Position numbers and translations under genes: made by a program | Part shown: one piece after another, positions 30,131 through 36,208 of the stretch | Position numbering within the stretch: position 1 is the stretch's first letter | How the letters are laid out: the number at the start of each line of letters is the position of its first letter | DNA from: Chloroflexota bacterium | Lineage (GTDB): Bacteria; Chloroflexota; Anaerolineae; CG2-30-64-16 | Direction: 5' to 3' | Assembly: GCA_026389845.1 (NCBI GenBank) | Contig: JAPLHB010000193.1 | Span: forward strand, 1-36,208 | Length of the DNA: 36,208 nt | Notes under the pieces: generated by a model | Database searches by the model: none | What the model was told of the DNA's origin: nothing | What the model saw: the letters and a program-made list of their open reading frames with translations, nothing else

Positions 30131-31038
30131 GTGAAGGTGAGACGGACGATCACGAGAATCATGGGGGGGGGGTTCTGGGTATCGCTGTCATCGGCGCGCT
30201 GGTTGTGGCCGGCATCATCGTCTTCGACAGCGTCTTTCCGGCGCAGCGCGTCACCGATTTGACGAACGTTACCTACGCGGGGCCGGACGGCGCAAGGCTG
30301 CACGGTTACCTGGCGCGTCCCGCGGGCAATGGCCCGCATCCGGCGGTTCTGCTGATCCACGAATTCTATGGCCTGAACCGAGACATCATCAAGAAGGCCG
30401 ATCTGCTGGCGAGCCAGGGCTACGTCGTGCTGGCAGCGGACTCCTATCGGGGGCAGACCACCGCGCTGATCCCGCGCGCGATCTTCTTGGTCGTGACCAC
30501 CCCCCAGGATCGGATTGCCAGCGACGTGGACGCTGCGTTTGGCTACCTGGAAGCCGTCCAGGGCGTGGATGCGATCCGCGTGGGCGCGGTGGGCTTCTGT
30601 TTCGGCGGCACGCAGGTGATGAAGCTGGGCACACGCAACGGCGATCTGGCCGCCGCGGTCATCTTCTACGGCAGCGGGCCGATCACCGATCCGGCCGCGC
30701 TCGGTGTGATGGGGCAGCGCGGGCCGGTGCTGGGCATCTATGGTGAGCGTGACCAGAGCATCCCGCTGGCCGAGGTGCGCGGGTTCGAGCTGGCGCTGCA
30801 GGCGCGCGGCATCCCCCACCGGGTCATGGTCTATCCGGGCGTGGGCCATGCCTTCGTCACCTCGGCATCGCTGGCCCAGCCGGGCGCGGCCCAACAGGCC
30901 TGGGGCGAGATGCTCGCGTTCCTGGCGCAAAACTTGAAGGGGCAGGCGATGGCGGAATTTGCCGCCGCGCCCGAGGGGCCGGTAGCCGCTCCGACTGGCG
31001 CGCCCGGCATCCTCTCGGCGCTGCACAGGTTACACTGA
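30131..31038 (+). CDS. Dienelactone hydrolase family protein with N-terminal membrane anchor, indel in a G-tract
   Basis: GTG 30131 has GGAGG 5 nt upstream and begins a basic V-K-V-R-R-T segment; after ATG 30161 a run of ten G (30163-30172) shifts the frame. With eight or eleven G the product continues L-G-I-A-V-I-G-A-L-V-V-A-G-I-I-V-F, an N-terminal membrane anchor, then the alpha/beta hydrolase: nucleophile Cys in G-F-C-F-G-G, Asp in G-E-R-D-Q-S-I, His in V-G-H-A-F. The triad is the Cys-Asp-His of dienelactone hydrolases. A TTG/ATG near 30205 could start a soluble form. The tract may be a sequencing error or a phase-variable site. Confidence 0.8.
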
Positions 31039-31059
31039 TTTTGCAAATGGAGGTTTCAC

Positions 31060-31473
31060 ATGGCTCGCGACACCCTCAAACACTACTTCGTCACACTGAT
31101 CTGCTTCTTGATCCTCGATGCCATCTGGCTGGGGCTGATCGCTGAGCCATTCTACCAGGCGCAGATCGGCTTCCTGCTGGCGAAGAACCCGAACTGGCTG
31201 GCGGCCGGGGCGTTCTACCTGCTCTACGTGGCGGGGCTGGTCTTCTTCGTGGTGGAGCCAGCGTTGCGGGCAGGGAGCGCACCGGGGCGGGCCGCGTTAC
31301 GCGGGGCTTTCTTCGGGCTGGTGGCCTACGCCACCTACGACCTGACCAACCTGGCGACCATGGATCGCTGGCCGCTCCTGCTGACCGCAGTGGATCTGGC
31401 GTGGGGCACGCTGTTAGGCGCGCTCACGACGCTAGCTGCAGTCTGGGCCGCGCGCCGGATCGCGCAGCCATGA
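31060..31473 (+). CDS. DUF2177-family membrane protein
   Basis: 137 aa with four membrane helices. Signature segments are F-L-I-L-D-A-I-W-L-G in helix 1, A-T-Y-D-L-T-N-L-A-T in helix 3 and a V-D-L-A-W-G segment in helix 4. GGAGG lies upstream of ATG 31060, 21 bp after the hydrolase stop. Function is unknown; relatives occur in light- and singlet-oxygen-response clusters (from memory), which fits the neighbours here. Confidence 0.85.
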   Translation: MARDTLKHYFVTLICFLILDAIWLGLIAEPFYQAQIGFLLAKNPNWLAAGAFYLLYVAGLVFFVVEPALRAGSAPGRAALRGAFFGLVAYATYDLTNLATMDRWPLLLTAVDLAWGTLLGALTTLAAVWAARRIAQP

Positions 31474-31636
31474 TCTACGCCGCGGCGACGGCTCGATCCA
31501 CCCACCGCAGCAGGTCGGCGATCCGCACCGGCTCGCCGGCGAAGCTGCGCCGGTAGCAGTGGCGCTTGCAGGACCGGCCTGGCAGGCGCCAGCCCGATCC
31601 CCCCAAGCCCCGCAGAGGCATTCGGAGATGAAACGC
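31474..31636. other. Gap with a possible short 3' gene remnant on the minus strand
   Basis: This 163-bp gap contains no intact gene. On the minus strand, 31475-31570 reads C-Y-R-R-S-F-A-G-E-P-V-R-I-A-D-L-L-R-W-V-D-R-A-V-A-A-A before a stop. It looks like the end of a real protein rather than random translation, but I cannot name it. Confidence 0.2.
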
Positions 31637-32131
31637 ATGGCAGAAAAGGAAGCGCACCCCGGCCCCGCCCCGCTTGGGGACAATGCAAGCAGCGCGCTCA
31701 GGACACTGGACGTCAATACCGTCAAGGAGTTGTGGGGCAGAACCTATAACACCGACGGGAAACCGGACTGGTCTCATCTCTATCCGTACTATCACCCGGA
31801 CGTGGTTTTCCAGGATTCCATCCAGCGCATCGAAGGAATCGAGGAATTCATCGGTCTCTGCGAACGCCTGACGCAGCGCTGCCAAAGCCTGCACATGGAG
31901 ATCCTCTCCATCGCCCAGGACTCCAATATCATCCTGATGGACTGGATCATGACGATGGCTTTCACGAAGTATCCACCCACGCCCGTCTACGGCAGCACCA
32001 AGCTCACCCTGCACGAGGACGGCCGGATCATCGCACAACGCGACTATTTCGACCTCTGGGGGGACATCTTCAACGGGATTCCGCACTTCAAGAAAGCCTA
32101 TCGGAAGTTCATGCGGAAAAATTTCGGATAG
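31637..32131 (+). CDS. NTF2-like (SnoaL-fold) protein
   Basis: 164 aa from ATG 31637, with GGAG 9 nt upstream (ATG 31628 directly abuts that site). Cone-shaped alpha+beta fold pattern: W-S-H-L-Y-P-Y-Y-H-P-D-V-V-F-Q-D, I-E-G-I-E-E-F-I-G-L, and a C-terminal strand G-R-I-I-A-Q-R-D-Y-F-D-L-W. Similar NTF2-like proteins stand beside an SDR and an FAD oxidoreductase in light-inducible clusters. It is 11 bp before the SDR gene, so probably an operon. Catalysis versus binding cannot be told. Confidence 0.8.
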   Translation: MAEKEAHPGPAPLGDNASSALRTLDVNTVKELWGRTYNTDGKPDWSHLYPYYHPDVVFQDSIQRIEGIEEFIGLCERLTQRCQSLHMEILSIAQDSNIILMDWIMTMAFTKYPPTPVYGSTKLTLHEDGRIIAQRDYFDLWGDIFNGIPHFKKAYRKFMRKNFG

Positions 32132-32142
32132 AGGGGGAACAC

Positions 32143-33072
32143 ATGCCAACACGGAAACTGCCCGATGAACTCATATTCATCGCAAATAGACAGGCAACCC
32201 AGAAAACTACTGCCGCTTCAATGGCGGGCAAGGTCTGTGTCGTTTCGGGGTCTACGTCAGGCGTGGGCCTGGCGGCCGTCAGGCGGCTTGCCCGCGCCGG
32301 CGCCAAGATCGTCATGCTCTGCCGGAACCACGGCAAGGCGGAGGCTGTGCAGAGAGAGCTTCTGGCGCCCACCAACGCGCCGGTCGAAGTCGTCCTCGCG
32401 GATTTCAGCGATCTCGCGAGTGTCCGCGCAGCGGCCGAGGTTCTCCTGAGAGACTATCCTCGGATTGACGTGCTGATCAATTCGGCCGGGCTGTTTTCGA
32501 CGAGCCGAATCATCACCGGGGGTGGTTTCGAGACGGTCTTTTGCGTGAATCACCTTGCCCCATTTCTGCTGACGCACCTCCTGCTCGAACGCCTGCGGCA
32601 GAGCGCGCCGGCCCGCATCATCCAGGTGAACTCCGAAGGTCACAGGTTCGGCGGGCTGGATCTGAATGATCTGAACTGGGAGCACAGGCGCTACAATGGG
32701 TATCGGGGCTATGGCGCATCCAAGATCGCGCAGTTGCTGACCACGTGGGAATTCGCCGACCGGCTGCAAGGCGCGGGCGTCACCATCAATGCCATGCATC
32801 CGGGGGACGTGAGGACAAACATCGGCATGAACAATGGGTCGCTATACAGGTGGTTCCAGCGCAACGTGATATGGCACATCCTCAAGGCCCCGGTCATCTC
32901 CGGGGAGGCGTTGTACTACCTGGCTGCCGCTCCTGAAATGGCGGATGTGAGCGGCCGCTTCTTTCATCTGACGATCGACGAGAAGCCGGCGGCCCTGGCC
33001 CTGGATCGGAAGGTGGGCCGCCTGATCTGGGAATCGAGCATGCAGATGACCGGTCTTACGCCAGGTCCTTGA
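32143..33072 (+). CDS. Short-chain dehydrogenase/reductase, retinol-dehydrogenase-like
   Basis: 309 aa. The cofactor motif is S-G-S-T-S-G-V-G-L (T-G-x3-G-x-G type), then N-S-A-G, the active-site Ser in Q-V-N-S-E-G, and Y-G-A-S-K (Tyr and Lys). The long N-terminal lead and C-terminal M-H-P-G-D-V-R-T-N segment fit the RDH/WW-oxidoreductase-like subgroup. A purine-rich GGGGG precedes ATG 32143. The 3' end overlaps by 17 bp, tail to tail, with the carotenoid-desaturase-like gene. A retinoid or isoprenoid substrate is tempting next to a heliorhodopsin but unproven. Confidence 0.85.
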   Translation: MPTRKLPDELIFIANRQATQKTTAASMAGKVCVVSGSTSGVGLAAVRRLARAGAKIVMLCRNHGKAEAVQRELLAPTNAPVEVVLADFSDLASVRAAAEVLLRDYPRIDVLINSAGLFSTSRIITGGGFETVFCVNHLAPFLLTHLLLERLRQSAPARIIQVNSEGHRFGGLDLNDLNWEHRRYNGYRGYGASKIAQLLTTWEFADRLQGAGVTINAMHPGDVRTNIGMNNGSLYRWFQRNVIWHILKAPVISGEALYYLAAAPEMADVSGRFFHLTIDEKPAALALDRKVGRLIWESSMQMTGLTPGP

Positions 33073-34675
33073 GAACCTTGTCCGCGGCCAGCTTGCCGGT
33101 CAGGATAGCAATGGGCAGCCCGGAGGGGCTGTAGGTCCATTGTCCTGCCTGGTAAATATCCGGAATCGGCGTCAGCACCGAACTGGCCACTCTTGGCAAG
33201 CTATTTACAGCCGGGATGAAATCATTGGTGAATGCCCACCCTGTGATTGCGCCTTCGGCGTTTCCGGAGATCCTCGCTAACGTCAGCGGCGTTGAAGTGA
33301 AGCTATCGATGAGCGCGGCCTTGAGCCCCGGGTAAATGCTGGCGTCCAACACCTGGATCATGCGGTCCGCCATGAGCTTCTTGAACTCGTCATACCAGCC
33401 CATGGCCTCGATGTGCTTCGTCAGGGAATAATCGAACAGCGAGCTGATGATGAGTCCGGTTTTGCCCTCCGGGGCCAGCGTGCCATCCCTGAGAACGGGA
33501 CAGGAAATCTCATACGTGGTGTAATCCAGGAACCGTCCAAGCCAGTCCTCGATACGCGGTCTGTCGTCAACGAATCCGGCAGGAATCTTTGGGTCGTCAT
33601 TGCGCAGTTCGTCCAGGCTGACCTGCGAAAGACCGGTGATGGACGGTGTGTAGAAGAAGTGCGGGCTGGAGATCTGCGCAAAGTGTGTGCGCGCCAGGTC
33701 AACTGTCAGATACAAGGTGAAAACGGAATCTCCACCGATTTTCCCCGCCAGGACTTCCTTTCTTGTCTCGATGCCCCTGATCACCTTGCTATCCGTCAGG
33801 GATGTCAGGTCGGCAACCCGGTAGAGCGTCTTCAGGTCCGCGGCCCAGACCAGTTTCTTGTATTGGTAGACATTCCCCCGGTCATCCGCCGCCTGGCGTC
33901 GTCTAGGGTCAACGCGTGTGATCGCGGTCTCTCGCCGGATTTCACCGCGGTTTCCCAGGACGAATTGCTCCAGAGCTTTGGGCAGCGCGCCGGTTCCTCC
34001 CCGGGGGTAGCGGTAATCGAGGTAGAGGCTAAAATAGCTTAGCGCGAAGAATGTCGGGGTCTTTTGGAAGAAATGCTGGGCAATGATGTCCAGCAAGGCC
34101 TGATTGGTGGAGAAGCTGGCGAGGTACTCATCCACCGGCTTGCCGAGTTTCGCGATTTTCGGAGCGGTCAGCAGATACTTGACCGCCCACGGCAGAATCG
34201 TCCTGAACACATATCCCGGGTTGTTTTTCAAATCCTGAAACAACGGGTTATCAATGCCGTAGAGAACATCCATATAATCCATGATCTTGGCGATTTCCTG
34301 GATGATGCTCGCAATGTCCTGCTGATTATCGGGGAAATGCTTGTCCAGGAGTTCCTGATACGCCCCCAGGCTTTCCTTTGAGGAAACCGTGATGACGTCC
34401 TTGCCGATGCCGACGGAGACAGGATTGGGGAGGAATTCAACTCGCAATCCCAACTGCCTGAGCATGGAGCTTACGATTCCCGAGTCTTCGATCGCCCTGA
34501 TCCCGCCGTCGAAGACGAAGCCTTTGTATTCAAACGAATTGACCAGTCCCCCGGTCTGCTTTTCTTTTTCGCACAGCAATACCTTCAAACCCGCATTAGA
34601 AAGGTAAGCCGCGGCCGTGAGACCGGCCATTCCTCCTCCCACAATGAGGACATCAGAGGCAAATGATGATTCCAT
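33056..34675 (-). CDS. Phytoene-desaturase/carotenoid-isomerase-like FAD oxidoreductase
   Basis: 539 aa. FAD dinucleotide motif D-V-L-I-V-G-G-G-M-A-G-L-T-A-A (about 8-22) followed by G-L-K-V-L-L-C-E-K, R-Y-P-R-G-G-T-G-A-L-P in the middle and the C-terminal P-D-I-Y-Q-A-G-Q-W-T-Y-S-P-S-G-L-P. Length and layout fit the CrtI/CrtISO/retinol-saturase group. Substrate unknown. ATG 34675 follows GGAAGGGA. Codon use is less GC-biased than in neighbours, which hints at separate acquisition. Downstream of the tocopherol-cyclase-like gene on the same strand. Confidence 0.8.
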   Translation of the reverse strand: MESSFASDVLIVGGGMAGLTAAAYLSNAGLKVLLCEKEKQTGGLVNSFEYKGFVFDGGIRAIEDSGIVSSMLRQLGLRVEFLPNPVSVGIGKDVITVSSKESLGAYQELLDKHFPDNQQDIASIIQEIAKIMDYMDVLYGIDNPLFQDLKNNPGYVFRTILPWAVKYLLTAPKIAKLGKPVDEYLASFSTNQALLDIIAQHFFQKTPTFFALSYFSLYLDYRYPRGGTGALPKALEQFVLGNRGEIRRETAITRVDPRRRQAADDRGNVYQYKKLVWAADLKTLYRVADLTSLTDSKVIRGIETRKEVLAGKIGGDSVFTLYLTVDLARTHFAQISSPHFFYTPSITGLSQVSLDELRNDDPKIPAGFVDDRPRIEDWLGRFLDYTTYEISCPVLRDGTLAPEGKTGLIISSLFDYSLTKHIEAMGWYDEFKKLMADRMIQVLDASIYPGLKAALIDSFTSTPLTLARISGNAEGAITGWAFTNDFIPAVNSLPRVASSVLTPIPDIYQAGQWTYSPSGLPIAILTGKLAADKVLKDLA

Positions 34676-34769
34676 CGTTCCCTTCCTCAACAGAAGTGCC
34701 AGATCGTATCAAGTGCATGACAATGCGGGCGAGTGCGCCCGCAGCTCAGGGTGGCTTGAAAGTCCCAGA

Positions 34770-35795
34770 TCATGTCACCCGCGCCAGTTTCTGGATCTCA
34801 TGGATGGGGCCGACGATCTCCAGCCCCGCATGCCGTCCCGTCCCCGCAAAGATCACCTGCTCCTGCCCGCCGGTCACAGCGACCAGCCGCACGTCCAGCC
34901 GGGCGGTCAGGCTCTCCAGCACTCGTTGCAGCATCACCGACCGTTCAGGCGAGTGCAGCAGCCCACCCTCGGCGCGCCAGGCCACGATCTCCAGGCGATG
35001 GGGGGTGTTGCGCGGCCCCGCGCGGCCGGCAATATACCAGATGACGTGCGTATCGGTCAATTCCAGCCGCTCGGTCGCCGCGCCGGTGTAGGTGGCGAAG
35101 CGGTGGAGCTGCCCGCCGTGCCACAGCCCGATGATGAAGCCGGGGAACGCGCCTCGCAGCCATGGGATGATCGCCACCGATGCGGTCAGGCAAGCGCCCG
35201 CTGCGGCCTCGCCGAAGTGGTTGCTCTGCATCCAGATCCAGGCTTTTGGAAACGCCTGGCCCCAATCTTTCTCGATGTACCCGCGGCCGCCGGTGAAGTC
35301 GTGCGGCGCGCCGTCTATGGAGAGCCAGCCCGCGATGCTGTGATCGAAGCTGAGCACCCCATGGTAGCACTCCATGAACGGGGCAAAGGCGTAGGGGCCC
35401 ATGATGCCCGGCGAGGTCAGTGTGACCGGCCAGGGTGCGCCGCCCGAAAAGCGGAGTTCGCCAGCCATCCGGCCTTCGGGCCGATCAATGTCCAGCTCAA
35501 TCCGGTCGGTGCGGAAATGGTTAGGCCCGACCCGGATGTCGAACTCGTCCCGCGCGGCCTGGAACGCCTCGAACGGGTAGCGATGATAGGCGGTCGCGCC
35601 CGTCGCGCCGTCCAGCGTCTGCACGAACGCGTGGGACGCGCCCGGCTCGCGGCCGATGAAGACGCCGGGGATAATGGCGTAACGACGCTGCTCGCCCGCA
35701 TCCACCAGCTTAAAGTACCAGCCCTCGAAAAAGGGCGGTCGCTTGCCGCGGCCGTGGTAGAGCGCCGGTCGCCAGATGCCGCGCAGGTCAGGCAC
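34770..35795 (-). CDS. Tocopherol-cyclase-like (lipocalin/AttH-fold) protein
   Basis: 341 aa, start GTG 35795 with AGGAG 9 nt upstream. Family motifs are F-F-E-G-W-Y-F-K-L near the N-terminus, G-Y-I-E-K-D-W-G-Q-A-F-P-K-A-W-I-W-M-Q-S-N-H-F in the centre and a beta-rich remainder. Plant and cyanobacterial members close the chromanol ring of tocopherol; bacterial relatives in non-phototrophs have no known role. Next to a carotenoid-desaturase-like gene it may act on an isoprenoid quinone or carotenoid. Confidence 0.8.
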   Translation of the reverse strand: MPDLRGIWRPALYHGRGKRPPFFEGWYFKLVDAGEQRRYAIIPGVFIGREPGASHAFVQTLDGATGATAYHRYPFEAFQAARDEFDIRVGPNHFRTDRIELDIDRPEGRMAGELRFSGGAPWPVTLTSPGIMGPYAFAPFMECYHGVLSFDHSIAGWLSIDGAPHDFTGGRGYIEKDWGQAFPKAWIWMQSNHFGEAAAGACLTASVAIIPWLRGAFPGFIIGLWHGGQLHRFATYTGAATERLELTDTHVIWYIAGRAGPRNTPHRLEIVAWRAEGGLLHSPERSVMLQRVLESLTARLDVRLVAVTGGQEQVIFAGTGRHAGLEIVGPIHEIQKLARVT

Positions 35796-35864
35796 GATAG
35801 CTTCTCCTGATAATGAACCCTATCATTAGGCTTGACCAGCACCTCAATAATCGCATAACTGGAA

Positions 35865-36161
35865 TTAGGTAGCCGCGGCGACCTCAAAACGCAAGGTTCG
35901 CCCATCGCGCCAGTGCAGTTCCGCCGCATTGCAGCGCCGACAGGTCTCAACCATGGCCTGCTGCTGTTCGGGATAGCGGTACGGCTCAAACACGACCGTG
36001 ATCTGCTCGGCCGCCCAAGTCACCTGCCCGGCCTTGCGATAGAGCAACTCAGTGGCGGTGTCCAGTTCTAAGTAGGTAATAAAAAGTTCTTGGCGCTTTC
36101 GCGGCCCACTGGCGCGATAATGGGTTGCGGAGGTGCGCCATGATCTACGTACGACAACCAA
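35865..36161 (-). pseudogene. Short remnant, possibly the C-terminus of a transposase
   Basis: Open frame of up to 98 residues starting only from a TTG that overlaps the next transposase gene. The coherent part is the end: I-T-V-V-F-E-P-Y-R, C-R-R-C-N-A and W-R-D-G-R-T-L-R-F-E-V. This looks like the tail of a longer protein, plausibly a transposase, but I cannot place the family. No ribosome-binding site was found. Confidence 0.3.
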
Positions 36162-36208
36162 CCGACGAAGAAGACGTCGAACTTCAGCGCATGACCCGGC
36201 AGGAAGTT
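36140..36208 (+). mobile_element. Start of a probable IS630-like transposase (cut by window end)
   Basis: ATG 36140 is preceded by GGAGG at 36129-36133. The first 23 residues (M-I-Y-V-R-Q-P-T-D-E-E, then L-Q-R-M-T-R-Q-E-V) match my memory of the N-terminus before the helix-turn-helix of IS630-type transposases in Chloroflexi. The rest lies outside the window. Confidence 0.45.

Noticed and set aside
31475..32152. 225-residue minus-strand frame opposite the NTF2-like gene
   Set aside because: Its body is antisense shadow of a well-supported gene; only the last about 27 residues outside that gene look protein-like and are noted as a possible remnant.
1..36208. tRNA, rRNA or integrase attachment sites marking a genomic island
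   Set aside because: No tRNA-like cloverleaf, rRNA segment or integrase gene could be found on either strand by reading.

Overview
The window looks like a high-GC genome fragment from an uncultured bacterium, most plausibly Chloroflexota (Anaerolineae/Caldilineae-like). This is inferred from the mix of a heliorhodopsin, a PEP-CTERM/exosortase cassette, multi-gene molybdenum hydroxylases and very many short inverted repeats, some inside genes. No rRNA or tRNA gene was seen, so the taxonomy is an inference. Both ends of the window carry transposase pieces.

Region 1 (about 0.25-10.35 kb, minus strand) reads as one transcription unit from a near-consensus promoter at 10326-10353. It runs: IclR regulator, aspartate carbamoyltransferase-type enzyme, molybdopterin subunit 2, a fused FAD/2Fe-2S subunit, FAD subunit, 2Fe-2S subunit, molybdopterin subunit 1. 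This makes two complete sets of xanthine dehydrogenase/CO dehydrogenase-type oxidoreductase subunits. Four of the five hydroxylase genes carry in-frame repeat inserts, and several gene ends run into inverted repeats.

Region 2 (10.45-14.12 kb, plus strand) starts from a second near-consensus promoter. It holds an aminotransferase, a remnant of an aspartoacylase-like deacylase, a creatininase-family amidohydrolase, a truncated ketopantoate-reductase-like gene and an IolN-like hydrolase. IolN and the IolO-like epimerase at 20.45 kb resemble two enzymes of the Thermotoga maritima-type inositol pathway (diketo-inositol to 5-keto-L-gluconate to tagaturonate).

Region 3 (14.13-19.74 kb) is the most unusual part: a compact protein-sorting island. 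It has its own TTGACA-17-TATACT promoter, an exosortase with Cys/Arg/His catalytic residues, a frameshifted Cys-rich gene, three intact Cys-rich secreted proteins with PEP-CTERM tails (two in tandem duplication), and an EpsI-like protein fused to two beta-sandwich-like repeats. The island lies between two 183-bp copies of the 3' end of the iolN-like gene, so it appears to have entered between iolN and the HEAT-like/iolO pair.

Region 4 (21.27-22.21 kb) is decayed DNA: a VapC remnant, a 259-bp segment bounded by inverted repeats, and a broken membrane-protein gene.

Region 5 (22.2-35.8 kb) looks like a light/stress-related neighbourhood. A minus-strand series encodes an SDR/DUF2867 protein, lactate dehydrogenase, an Atp10-like protein, heliorhodopsin and a P-type cation ATPase. 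Divergent plus-strand genes encode an FMN reductase, dienelactone hydrolase, DUF2177 membrane protein, NTF2-like protein and SDR. They are followed by minus-strand carotenoid-desaturase-like and tocopherol-cyclase-like genes. The divergent intergenic region carries three tandem 11-bp repeats overlapping promoter elements; they resemble operators of CarH/LitR photoreceptor repressors. Several genes here (ATPase, LDH, dienelactone hydrolase) carry single indels that need read-level confirmation.
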